Source: Ferruginibacter albus (lineage in GTDB: Bacteria > Bacteroidota > Bacteroidia > Chitinophagales > Chitinophagaceae). Taken from it: DNA of 64,000 nucleotides. How positions within the stretch are numbered: the stretch's first letter is position 1; each line of letters starts with the position of its first letter. Under the pieces are notes generated by a model, which saw only the letters and a list, made by a program, of their open reading frames with translations, had not been told where the DNA came from and did not search any database. The position numbers and the translations under genes were made by a program. This document shows positions 36,914 through 49,100 of this stretch, in pieces. The stretch covers positions 2,692,001 through 2,756,000 of the forward strand of contig NZ_CP083388.1 in the NCBI RefSeq assembly GCF_020042285.1, read 5' to 3'.

Positions 36914-37705
36914 CTATTTAATAAATGGACCTGCAATTGCCAACACTTCATCTTTGGTCAAAGGCTCATCAAACGCCTCCGTAATACTGGTTGCAGAAGA
37001 AGTAGTCAATGTTTTTACATCTACTCCGCCTTGCATTGTATTATCTTCACCCGCATAAATAGCAGCAGGTAACCCATTGGCTTCTGCATTCGATATCCAT
37101 CCTTTTAAGCCTCTCAGTCTTCTAATTTCAGAAGCATGTCTTGCTTCTACGGAATGTATATCCAATGCCGCTGTTAATACAGCGCCACTTCCCAACAGGT
37201 TTGCCGCCTGACCTTTGTAGGCTCTAACCCCTGTATCTTCAAATGCATTGGATAGTGCCAAAAAAGTTTGATAATTGGTGAACACATCTCCAAAAGTTCC
37301 TCCGGCTGTAAAATCAAATGTTGGTTTTGCAACAGGTGTACCGTTTAAAGATGTAATGGTAGATTGCAATAAAGCAACATGTGCCGTTTCGTGTTTACTT
37401 ATTTGTTGAATAAGCGTTCGGTCACTACCGGGAATAAGGTTGGATGTACCCAAGCCTGTGGTATAAAACTCTGCTTCCAGGTATTCTAATGTAAGTGCAA
37501 AGTTCAACACATCTGTTACTACATCAGTAATGCCTGTTGGCGCTGCTTTTGCCTTATTGGTCTTTAGTTCAAAAAATAATAATGGAATGGCACTGATGGC
37601 TGCTTTGATTCCAAAATCCAATCCTTTTGATAAGGCATCACGACGTGATAGTCCTTCATCAGTTATTTCGTTATGAATTTCTTCAAATAGTTTTATCGCT
37701 TTCAT
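36914..37705 (-). CDS. Ferritin-like domain protein with a Tat signal
   Basis: 263 aa. The N-terminus holds LSRRDALSKG (a twin-arginine motif), then a hydrophobic stretch ISAIPLLFFEL and a putative cleavage after KAKAA. The body is a four-helix ferritin-like fold with paired E-x-x-H segments: EYLEAEFYTTGL, KHETAHVALLQS, FEDTGVRAY and SVEARHASEIRRLRG. Such proteins are di-iron or manganese binding; a folded metal-loaded protein suits Tat export. It is downstream of a paralogue by 12 nt and close to tatC. Confidence 0.85.
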   Translation of the reverse strand: MKAIKLFEEIHNEITDEGLSRRDALSKGLDFGIKAAISAIPLLFFELKTNKAKAAPTGITDVVTDVLNFALTLEYLEAEFYTTGLGTSNLIPGSDRTLIQQISKHETAHVALLQSTITSLNGTPVAKPTFDFTAGGTFGDVFTNYQTFLALSNAFEDTGVRAYKGQAANLLGSGAVLTAALDIHSVEARHASEIRRLRGLKGWISNAEANGLPAAIYAGEDNTMQGGVDVKTLTTSSATSITEAFDEPLTKDEVLAIAGPFIK

Positions 37706-37717
37706 ACATTTAATTTT

Positions 37718-38437
37718 TTAAGGAAGTTTAGTAGCTGAAATTTTTGTTGTAAGAAAAGTATTGGCAGTAGCAACAATGCTGGGGTTGCCTGCATTCGGTG
37801 TCCTGGAAAAATCCAAGCCTGTTGAAGCTGCCACTACATCATCACCTGCAAAGTCTGCCGATTTTGGATTCAACAGATCCCTGATAGCTGCTGCATGTCT
37901 TGCTTCTACCGAAACGATCTTACCGGCCAGCGTTAAATAAGCTGCAGAAGCAATGTATTGTCCCGCGCCGTTATAGGCAGATACACCGGTATCTTCCAAA
38001 GCTTTAGCGGTACCTAATACACTTGCCCTGTTGTTAAAATTCACAGAAGAAAAATCAACTGTTAATGCAGGAATAGCATTGGCACCCAAAGCTGCCTTAA
38101 AAAAATCACGGTGTGCTACTTCATGCCCCATGATGTCTGATAAAATTTGTTTTTCTTCATTGGTAATACCGGAATAAAAAGAAGCATTCACTTTTACATA
38201 AAAAGCAGCTTCCAATTGTTCCAATGCGTAAGCAAAGTTTAAAATGCCGATATCACCGCTGCCAACATCAATGGCATTTGCCGGTGTGTTGTTATCGTCT
38301 TTGCTGCAAGCTTCCAATCCTATTACCAATGCAGTTGCAGTAAAGGCTGAATACTTGAGAAAGTTTTTTCTATTTAAAGAGGTAGAAAGTGTTTCATTAA
38401 TAATACCCACTTCATCTCTGTTCCGATTTTCTTTCAT
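37718..38437 (-). CDS. Ferritin-like domain lipoprotein with a Tat-like signal
   Basis: 239 aa. The leader has SLNRKNFLKYS (an RK variant of the twin-arginine motif S-R-R-x-F-L-K), a hydrophobic core and a lipobox GLEAC, so it may be a Tat-exported lipoprotein. Then a ferritin-like fold with EQLEAAFYVKVN, GHEVAHRDFFKAAL, LEDTGVSAYNGAG and SVEARHAAAIRDLL. It is a paralogue of the next gene (36914-37705) and forms a two-gene operon with it. The single K in the motif reduces certainty of the Tat route. Confidence 0.83.
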   Translation of the reverse strand: MKENRNRDEVGIINETLSTSLNRKNFLKYSAFTATALVIGLEACSKDDNNTPANAIDVGSGDIGILNFAYALEQLEAAFYVKVNASFYSGITNEEKQILSDIMGHEVAHRDFFKAALGANAIPALTVDFSSVNFNNRASVLGTAKALEDTGVSAYNGAGQYIASAAYLTLAGKIVSVEARHAAAIRDLLNPKSADFAGDDVVAASTGLDFSRTPNAGNPSIVATANTFLTTKISATKLP

Positions 38438-38545
38438 TGTTATATTTTTTAGTTTTTGAAAAATGATTTTTTTAGCGGGTACACCAATTGACTTCGTTAG
38501 ACCGAATCAATTCAATCGTTATAGGTTTTAAAGAAGGGAAATATT

Positions 38546-39484
38546 TTATACTTCTGCCGACCGTTTTCTTTCAACACGGGAAGCCAATAGAATACTTATT
38601 CCATATAAAATAAAAAGTGGAATAGAAACAATTAACTGACTTATCCAATCGGGTGAAGGCGTAATAATAGCAGCAACTGCAATAATGATCACAATAGCAA
38701 ACTTTGAATACGATCTTAATAATTTACCGTTAATGATACCGATCCTGGTGAGAACAACAGTTAGTACCGGCAATTCAAATGCAAGTCCACACCCTAATAT
38801 TAAATTGGTAAGCGTACCTACATAATCGTTTATGGATGGACGATAGAATACCATGCCAGTCTTACCCAAACTATAGTTGGATAAAAAATTAAATGTAAAC
38901 GGTGCTAATAAATAATATCCGAAAAGCCCACCCAGAAAGAAACACAGCGATATCCAAAAAATAGCAGCCGTTCCCATTTTTTTCTGTTTGAGAGAAAGAG
39001 CCGGCTTAATAAAGCGCCACAGTTCCCAGCAGATATAAGGGAATGCGCAAATTATTCCCCCCATCACGGCTATATTTAATGCTGAACTGAATGTACCATT
39101 AACTGTATTCACCTGCAGATCAATATTCATAGAAGGCATGCACAATGTATTACCTAAATGCAATGCCTGTCCTAAGTTGCATAAGGCACCATACGTATAA
39201 AAATCATATCGTGCAGGTGCCAATATTAAATGATCATATACCCAATCGATATAAATGAATATTATAGTGCTTGCCGTTAAACAAGCGATAATAGAACGGA
39301 TAATATGCCAGCGAAAAGCTTCGATATGCTCCCAGAAATTCATCGTATCAGCAGCAGGTGTTTGCTTGCGAAAGCTGCTGAAGAATGATTTTCTATGTGA
39401 TGTTTCCGTTGCTAACATACCTGAGTTACGGTTTAATTGTTTTATTGGTTTTAAATCCAACAGGTTTATTTTATCGTAACTCAA
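38546..39484 (-). CDS. tatC: Sec-independent protein translocase TatC
   Basis: 312 aa with six TM segments. [15 protein letters not shown] near residue 50 is the signal-binding N-terminal region; FAYALEV-like core is replaced by [15 protein letters not shown] and the later FNFLSNYS and [16 protein letters not shown] are typical TatC. The N-terminus carries about 47 extra residues before the usual start (MNFWEH at residue 48), basic and polar. The chain and tatA are encoded on opposite strands with only 25 nt between start codons. Confidence 0.92.
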   Translation of the reverse strand: MSYDKINLLDLKPIKQLNRNSGMLATETSHRKSFFSSFRKQTPAADTMNFWEHIEAFRWHIIRSIIACLTASTIIFIYIDWVYDHLILAPARYDFYTYGALCNLGQALHLGNTLCMPSMNIDLQVNTVNGTFSSALNIAVMGGIICAFPYICWELWRFIKPALSLKQKKMGTAAIFWISLCFFLGGLFGYYLLAPFTFNFLSNYSLGKTGMVFYRPSINDYVGTLTNLILGCGLAFELPVLTVVLTRIGIINGKLLRSYSKFAIVIIIAVAAIITPSPDWISQLIVSIPLFILYGISILLASRVERKRSAEV

Positions 39485-39509
39485 TTATTATTCATTAAAA
39501 AAACATTTT

Positions 39510-39779
39510 ATGATAGTTTCAAATTTTTTATTGATCCCTCTTTCCATATTTGCACCGGAACATTTAATAATGATCGCGTTTGTAGTATTATTATTATTTG
39601 GAGGAAAAAAGATCCCTGAATTAATGAGAGGACTTGGAAAAGGTGTAAAAGAGTTCAATGATGCAAAGACCAATGTAACAGAGCAGATACAAAAAAGCAT
39701 TGATACCGATGAATCGGCTAAAGATAAAGAGCTGGAAGAATTAAGGAATAAAGTGCAGCTATTGCAACAAACAAAATGA
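39510..39779 (+). CDS. tatA: Twin-arginine translocase subunit TatA
   Basis: 89 aa. A single N-terminal TM (about residues 15-33) ends in the [20 protein letters not shown] amphipathic helix typical of TatA, followed by a charged coiled-coil tail. It provides the membrane pore-forming or membrane-thinning subunit of the Tat system. It is transcribed away from tatC; its promoter must lie inside the tatC coding sequence or in the 25-nt gap. Confidence 0.93.
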   Translation: MIVSNFLLIPLSIFAPEHLIMIAFVVLLLFGGKKIPELMRGLGKGVKEFNDAKTNVTEQIQKSIDTDESAKDKELEELRNKVQLLQQTK

Positions 39780-40157
39780 TCGGGAAAAGAATGAAATAAT
39801 GTAGTCTTCTTTAAAGAAGAACAACTTAGTATAATAGTCGGCATGGCTATTATTTGATAATCTTATTTTATTATAATTTCACTACAATAAGGAGAAGCTC
39901 TTATTTTACTTCATACGGACTCGAATAGAGGCAAATCTACTCTTGCTTCATTCAAACAACTTAATTATTAGTAAAATCTTGCGCTAAAATTTATTTTCTA
40001 TTTTATAAATTGAATTACTTCAATTTATAAATCTCTAATCCTAAACCCACTAATGTTGGGATATAACACATTGATTTACTGTTAAAATTGATATATATCA
40101 ATAAATCTCATAATAGTTAGCTTTAACAGCAATATAAAACTTGAAAGCCCCGTTAGG
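39780..40157. other. Intergenic leader region of the giant surface protein
   Basis: This gap of about 380 nt precedes the giant gene. It is AT-rich and carries one perfect 13-bp hairpin at 40002-40031. No ORF or RNA family is recognised. A promoter is expected here, but I see no perfect TAnnTTTG box. Confidence 0.4.
40002..40031. promoter_or_regulatory. Perfect 13-bp palindrome upstream of the giant gene
   Basis: TTTATAAATTGAA (40002-40014), the loop TTAC, then TTCAATTTATAAA (40019-40031): exact inverted repeat. Placed about 150 nt upstream of the start codon, it could be an operator or an RNA hairpin in the 5' leader. With almost no G or C it would be a weak terminator. Confidence 0.45.
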
Positions 40158-40181
40158 GTGCTATCCAATTTTCCTAAAAAC

Positions 40182-43100
40182 ATGAAATTCCAAAATCCCT
40201 ATGCCAAAGGCAATGCTATTGCTTTTTGCATATTGTTCATTAACCTTACTGCTATTGCTCAAATCAACGGAACAAAAACAATTCCGGGCGATTACGCAAC
40301 TATTTCAGCTGCTGTTACAGCATTAAATACTTCCGGCGTTGGTTCAGGTGGTGTTACTTTCAACATCGCAGCTAACTATACGGAAACTATTTCTGCCACC
40401 ATTTCACTAACGGCAACGGGTACTTCCGCTAATCCAATCGTATTTCAAAAAGACCCTGTTGCCAATGGAGCAAATCCTTTACTGACTTCTTATACAGGTG
40501 GTGTCGGAACTCCTGCTACCGCAGTGCAGGATGGCATTTGGCGATTGGTTGGTTCAGATTATGTAACCATCAATGGAATTGATCTGAAAGAAAATAGTGC
40601 CAATACCGGCAACCCGGCTACGATGGAATATGGTTATGCTTTGTACAAAGCAAGCACTACTAACGGTTGCCAATATGTTACTATTAAAAATTGTACGATC
40701 TCTTTAAGCAACATTAACAACGCAACAGGCACAGCACCAATGACAGATGGCTCTGCAGGCATAATTGTAATGAACGCTTTACCAGCTGCAGCCATCACTG
40801 CATTAAGCCCTTCCACTGTTGATGGCACTAACTCTTATAACAAATTTTACAAGAACACCATTCAAAATTGTAATACGGGAATTTCTCTGATTGGATATGC
40901 AGCATCCTCTCCTTTTACATTGGCTGATGATTTTAATGATGTAGGCGGCAATTCAATTGCAACAGGCAATACCATTGTTAATTATGGAGGTGCAGCAGGC
41001 GCTACTAATCCTGCTGTAGCTATTCGCACTTCAGCACAATACGATCTGAATGTTTCCTACAATTCAATCAACAATAATAACGGTGCCGGAACAAATCATC
41101 CAAATACATTACGCGGCATTTACATTAATACCGCTAAGAGCGCTAATGTAACAGTAACGAATAATACTATTACTGTAAATGGAGGAGGTACTACGCAAAA
41201 TATTATCGGCATTGATAACGCCTCCGGGTCAACCGCAGCAGGCAATACAGTTACCATAGCCAATAACACGATCTCCAATTCCACTTATACAACTGCTACC
41301 ACCGGTGGCTTTTATGGTATTAACAATAGTGGTACACCATCAGTATTGAATGTTACTAATAATATTATTTCCAATAACACAAACAGTGCAGTAACAACAG
41401 GTTTTTTATATGGGATATATAATTCCGGTGCCGCAGCAACAGTATTTATAAGTAACAATACAGTCACTGGGAACGCTACTACAGCATTAACCACAGGGGT
41501 ATTTTCAGGTATTTATAATAGCGGTTCGTGTACAAGACTTATGGTAGACAGCAACACTATTGCAGGAAGCACTACTACAAGCTTATCCGGGCCTTATTAT
41601 GCGATCTATAATACCGGCACCGTAACCACAGCTATTAATATCAACAATAATAATATCGGAACAAATACGTCTAATGCCATTACCTATAATGCAGCCAGTT
41701 CGGGCAGTTTGATAGGTATATATGTTACCAAAGGAGGAACTACCGCTGCATTATCTATTAGCAATAATAATTTCCAGGGAATTAATTACGCGGTAGCAGG
41801 CACAGGATCTAACACTTATATTTCCAACAGTGCTGCTACACTTTCGCAGGCAATTAACAACAATACGTTTACTAATCTGAATGTGAATACTACAGGAAGC
41901 ATCACATTCCTGTCAAATGGTGTAATTGTTTCAAGCGCAGGAACACAAAATGTAAATAACAATTCCATTACAGGAACATTCACCAAAGCTGCTGCAGGGG
42001 GAACGGTAACATTGTTTACCAGCACAGCAAGCTCTTTAGCAGGCGCTGTCATCAACAATAACAATAATAATTTCTCTAACATAACTGTTACAGGAGGCAC
42101 CACAATAGCAGGCTGGGTAAATACCGATGCAGGTGCGTCAACAAAGACAATTCAGAATAATACATTTTATAATTGGTCGGGAGGAACAGGTAGTGTTACA
42201 GGCATGTCAGCAAATATAACGGGAACGGGTAACTCCATAACAGGAAATACGATCAGCAATATTACCAGCTCGGGAGCTATTACAGGATTATCTACCAGTA
42301 CAGGAAACAATAATGTCTACTCGAATAGTATTGACTCACTAACAACAAACGGCGCTTCGGTGGTAACAGGTATCGCCATACCCGGCGGCACTAACAACAA
42401 AGTGTTCAAAAATAAAATATACGATCTGCAGGCATCGATCACCGGTGGAACAGTTAACGGCATTTTGATTTCAGGTACTTCAATTGTTGCAGCCACTGTT
42501 TATAATAACCAGATCGCAAACCTTCGCACTCCCGCTTCCAGTGCAGCTGACCCAATAAGAGGTATTAGCATAACAGCAGCTTCTGCTAATTCAACTATTA
42601 ATGTTTATTACAACACGATCTATCTTAATGCAAGCTCTACCGGAACAAATTTTGGAACAACAGGCATTTATCATGCTGCCAGTGCTACCGCTACAACTGC
42701 TGCATTAAATCTTAGAAATAACATTATCTGTAATACCTCCACTCCTAACGGAACAGGCCTGATCGTTGCTTTAAGAAGATCTTCTTCCTTATTGACCAAT
42801 TACGCTTCTGCTTCCAATAATAATTTATTGTACGCTGGTTCTGCAGGGAGTACAAGATTGATCTTTTATGATGGTACCAATGCTGATCAAACATTGGCAT
42901 CGTACAAAACAAGAGTAGCAACAAGAGACGCACAAACAGTTACAGAAGATATATCATCAAAGTTCTTAAGCACTAATGGAGCTTCTTCCAATTTCCTTCA
43001 TCTTGATGCATCTAAAGCCACATTAGCAGAAAGCGGTGGCAGCAGCATTACGAATTATACGGATGATGCAGATGGACAAACCCGTTATGGCAATACCGGT

Positions 43101-46100
43101 TATGCCGGTTCGGGAACTGCTACCGATATAGGTGCGGATGAATTTGACGGAACAAAATCTGCTGCAATGTCGGGCACCTATTATGTAGGTACAGGACAAA
43201 CCTTTACTTCTTTAACTAAAGTCGGCGGCTTGTTTGCATCAATTAACAGCTTAGGCTTATCGGGTGATGTTACGGTATATATTACTTCCGATCTTTCAGA
43301 AGACGGAGCCAATACATTATACAAATGGAATGAAACAGGTGCCGGTAATTACGCATTAACCATTCAGCCGGACGCTTCATCATTAAGAACAATATCAGGA
43401 GATGTAGTGAACGGGTTGATACGTTTTAATAATGCCGGCAATATCACAATTGATGGAAGCAACGGCACAGCCAACAACTATCTTACTTTCAGAAACACCA
43501 ATGCTGCCGGAACAACCGGAACTGCCTTTACATTTATCAATGGCGCTTCAGGCAATACTATTACCAATTGTAATATCGAAGCGTATGCCAATGCAACAAA
43601 CGGTACAATTCTTTTCAGCACATCAACGGTTGCAGGCGGTAACAGCGATAATACCATCAGCAATTGCAACATCAATGCTACTGTTAACAGTAACACTGGA
43701 AATGTTTGTATCTATTCAGCAGGTACTGTCGGCAATGAAAACAACTCCAACACTATTTCCAATAATACTATTTATAATTACAGAGACAGAGCTGTGGACA
43801 TTACTTCTGCAGGTTCCACTGCATGGACCATTTCGGGCAACAGCATTTACAATGGAACTGTTACCGGAAGCATCAGCTATGCGGCTTCTACAACATTGCA
43901 TGGCATAAGAATATTGGGAGGATCAGGATATACCATTTCAAATAATTATATAGGAGGAAGCGCTGCAATGGCAACAGGATCAAACGCAGTGTATTCATCC
44001 ACGTTAGGAATAATGTCATACCAGGGAATTCTGTTGACCTCTAACAGTGCGAATGCGGCATCCTATATCAAAGGAAATAAAATCGCAGGCATATCAGTTT
44101 CTGCTGTACCCACCTCTACTACTGCTGCCAACGTTTTTATCGGTATAGAAACAAATGGTTCAGGTATTACTATCGGCGGAGCTAATAGCGGAGAAGGCAA
44201 TACAATCGGATCCAATACCAACAATTCCTCTATAACAGTAACTACTTCTACCACTACTGCTACAAAAAAATCATTGATCATTGGTATTAACTGTTTAAGT
44301 ACAGGTGGTGCTGTTACCGGCAACCAGGTAAGCAGTATTGACATTACCAATATTGGCACAGCACCTGCGCCATCTACCTTTACGGGTATTCTTGTAAACA
44401 ATGCAACACCTCCATCACAGGTAACTAATAATATTATTGGAAGCACAGGAAGCGGAGCGATCACTAATAACATTCGTGTATTATCCACTTCAACTGCTAC
44501 TACCACAGCTTTGATCGGTATATCAGCAGGTGCGCTAATAAACTCAACATTGCAGATAAGCGGAAACATTATTCAAAATATCAGTCATCAAAGCGCTACT
44601 GCTTCCGGAACTTTTACCGGTATTAATAATGCAGCTATTTCTCCTGCAGTAATTACAATAACAGGTAATACAATAACAGGCAACGCTAACAATGCTACCG
44701 CGGGCGTCTTCTATGGTATATACAGCAATGCTGCATCTTCATCCATTGCCATAACCAGTAATGTTATTTCAAATGACACAAGCACGGCAACCGGCGCAGG
44801 TGCACTATATGGTATTTATACAGCAAGCACTCCCTCCTCAATAGCTATCAATAGCAATACATTTTCAGGTAATATAACAGGCGCCCTGACAACCGGCTTG
44901 TTTGTAGGAATATATAATGCAGCAACGCCGGCAACACTTACCATTAACAACAATTCATTTTATGGAAATGCTACCACTGCAGTAAGCGGTGTACATTATT
45001 CCATTTACAATTCAGGAGCCGTTAGTTCAACTATAAATATCAACGGTAATATTATTGGAACGAGCACTTCCAATGCAATTACCTATAATGCAGCGAACTC
45101 AGGCTCACAGGTCTTTATATATAATGCGGGCGGCACTGCTGCTGCTGCACTGTCCATCAGTAGTAATACGTTCCAGGGCATCAATTATGCAACTGCAGGA
45201 ACTGGAAATAACACCTATATTTTAAACAGTGCTGCAACCCTTTCGCAAGCAATCAATGGAAACACATTCACCAATCTTAATGTTAACACTTCGGGTAATA
45301 TTACATTTATTTCAGACAATGTGATCGTTGCTGCTACCGGAACACAAAACGTAAACAACAATTCCATTTCAGGAACATTTACTAAAAAGGCAGGCGGCAC
45401 GGTAACCTTATTTACAAGCACTGCTTCTTCCGTTGCAGGAGCCGTAATCAATAATAATACCAATAACTTTTCCAATATAACGGTTACGGGTGCAACTGCT
45501 ATTGCAGGCTGGATAAATACAGATGCAGGTGCAGGAACAAAAACCATTCAAAACAATACATTCAGTACCTGGAGTGGAGGAACGAGCTCGGTTACAGCCC
45601 TTTCGGTAAACATAACGGCAACGGGTAACGCTGTAACCGGTAACGCTATTAATAATATTACCAGTGGTGCTGCTATTACAGGTATCGCTACTGCAGCCGG
45701 AAATGACAATATCTATTTAAATACGATCAATGCCCTTTCAACTACAGGAGCATCGGCTGTTTCGGCAATTGCCATTACTGCCGGTACAACAAAAAATATC
45801 TACAAAAATAAAATCTATGATATAGGCGGAACCAATGCTTCCAGTACCGTGAACGGCATATTGGTATCCGGCGGAACTACTGTAAACATCTATAATAACC
45901 TGCTTGGGAATCTGACTGCCGGTGCTGCCAATTCTACAACAGATGTTATCAGGGGAATTAGTGTAACATCCACTACTGCCACCTCTAATGTAAATGTTTA
46001 CTACAATACAATTTATATAAATGCAACTTCAACCGGAACCAACTTCAGCTCTTCCGGTATTTATCATACCACCTCTGCAACTGCAACAACAGCTGCGCTT

Positions 46101-49100
46101 GACTTGCGTAATAACATCGTCATGAATACCTCTACTCCGAAAGGAACAGGTATTACAGCGGCATACCGCAGGTCGAGTGCAGCCTTAACCAACTTTGCTT
46201 CTACCGCTAACAATAATCTTTTCTATGCAGGAACTCCTGCCACTAATAAATTAATTTATTACGATGGCACTAACTCCGATCAAGCATTAACTGCTTATAA
46301 AACCAGAGTTTCTACAAGAGAATCATCTTCTGTAACAGAAGACCTAAGCTCCAAGTTTTTAAGCACTACAGGTTCCTCTTCAGTATTTCTGCATATTAAC
46401 AACAGCCTATCCACACAAATAGAAAGTGGTGGTGCAAATGTTACAGGCTTTACGGATGATGTTGACGGACAGATCCGTGCAGGCAATACAGGATATGTAG
46501 GATCATCTTCATCACCGGATATTGGCGCTGATGAAATATTTGGTCTTGAGACCACTCCTCCTTCTATTTCTTATACTGCCTTAAGCAATACAACCTCTAC
46601 TGTTAACAGGAGCATTACAGGAATAACCATAACAGATGGCAGCGGCGTTAATAACAATGCAGGTACAAAACCAAGAATATATTACAAACGATACAGCGAT
46701 GCCAATACTTTTGTTGATAATACGGCAAGCACTAACGGATGGAAATATACAGAAGCTACCAACACTTCTTCTCCTTATACGTTTACTATAAATTATTCAT
46801 TGCTATACGGAGGTTCATCTGCTACTGTTGGAGCTATTCAATATTTTGTAGTGGCGCAGGATATTGCCACTACGGCTAATGTTGGCATTAATTCCGGTAC
46901 GTTCACGGTTACCCCGGCAAGTGTTGCGTTAACAGCTTCTGCATTCCCGATAACAGGCACCGTAAATAATTACAATATTCCTTTCTCAGGCACCTACAAT
47001 ATCGGCAATACAGAAGTTTTTAAATCGCTGACCAAAACAGATGGCTTATTTGCAGCCATCAATAGCGTAGGGCTGATAGGAAACACCACTATTACCATCA
47101 CTTCTGATCTTTCAGAAGATGGAACGATCGCTTTAAATCAATGGGTTGAATCAGGAACAGGTAATTATACATTGACCGTACAACCGGATGCTGCCACAAT
47201 GAGAACCGTTTCGGGAAGTGCAGCCACTGGATTGATAAGACTGGATGGCTCAGACAGGGTAACATTTGATGGAAGCAATGGCGGAAGCGGCAGTTATTTA
47301 AGCTTTAAAAATACCAATACATCCGGTACTACAGGAACAGCTTTTACTTTTATCAATGGCGCTACCAATAACACCATTAAGTATTGCGATGCAGAAGCCT
47401 ATGCCGATGCGACGGACGGTGTCATTCTTTTTGGCACTACCGGTTCTGTTGGCAATAGCAATAATTTAATTGACAACTGTACTGTTAATGCAACCATAAA
47501 CAGCAACACAGGCACTGTAGCAATTTACTCATCGGGAACTGCAGGAAACGAAAATTCATCCAACACGATCTCCAACAATACTATTTATAATTATAAGCAA
47601 AGAGCGATCGATATTGCCGCAACAGGTTCTACTGCATGGACGATCTCCAATAACAGCTTTTACAATGGAACGATAAGTGGAAGCATTAACTATGCAGCCA
47701 ACACTGCATTGCAGGGTATCCGGATCGCCGGTGGCTCGGGTTATTCCATATTGAATAATTATATAGGAGGAAATTCAGCTTTAGCTTCGGGCACAAACGC
47801 TACCTATGCGTCAACGTTAGGAAGCATTTCTTATACCGGCATATCACTTACAACAAACAATGCTTCTCCTGCTTCATACATAAAAGGGAACATCATAAAG
47901 AAGATCTCTTTATCAACAATTCCAACTGCAGCGGGCACCGGCATCTTTACGGGTATTGAAACCTATGGTTCCGGAATTAATATTGGCGGTACGGCAGATG
48001 GCGATGGCAACAGGATCGGCTCTTTAACTCAAAACGGTTCCATTACGGTCGCTACTTCAACAACGGCTGCAACGAATACGTCCTTTATAAGAGGTATCAA
48101 TTGCCAAAGCAATAACGGATCGATCGATGGCAACCAGGTTACCGGCGTTGATATCAGCAATACCGGCACCTCTCCTGCTGCATCGGCTTTCCAGGGAATT
48201 TATGTGAATGCAGCTGCTGCTCCTTCAGAAATAAACAACAATACCATCGGCAGCACTACCAAATTGAACAGCATCCGTGTTCTATCAACATCAACGGCTG
48301 CTGCAACTTCCTTAACAGGCATTGTATTAGGAAGTGCCGTTAGCTCTACTGTACAAGTTAACAGTAATGCTATTGAAAACATAAGCAACCTAAGCACTAC
48401 TTCTTCCGGAAGCTTCACAGGAATTTATAACGGTGCTTCTTCAGGCGCTGCGGTAACGATCAGTAGCGATACTATTCAAAATATCAACAGCGTCAACAAT
48501 TCAAATGTCGGCTCTACCATGTATGCAGGAATTGTTTCTGCCAGTACATCTGCCATTACCAATAATATAATCAACAGCATCACCTTGGCTTCAATAGGCA
48601 ACAATGCACAATTGATAGGTATTGATGTAGCAGGTGCTTATACACATACTATTTCAGGCAATACCATTACTACATTATCTACTCCATCTACCAAAACGGT
48701 TTCATCGATCGAACTTTCATCACCGGCTACCGCAACCATTATTGGTATATTAAATGAAGCAACTGCGGCAAACCAGGTTATCTCTAATAATATTATTTCA
48801 GGATTGTATTCAACCACCATATCAGCTTTAAATACAAGTGTTGTAGGTATGGGTATTACTGCAACAGCATCCGGAACCATTTACAAGAACCGCCTCGCTA
48901 ATCTTTCCAATACATCCACAGGAAGTGCACCGGGCATTTGCGGTATAACTGCGTTTGACGGTTCTTTCACTGCATATAATAACGTTATAAATCTTGCCAA
49001 TACTTCTAATATTGACAATGCAACAAACAGCAATGGCGTTAAACTATATGGAGTAAACCATGCCACCTCCAACAATTGGAATTATTATCACAATACCATC

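Noticed and set aside
39488-39844. 118-codon minus-strand ORF overlapping tatA
   Set aside because: It lies almost wholly antisense to tatA, is low-complexity and rich in Ser/Cys/Phe. It is a shadow of the tatA gene.
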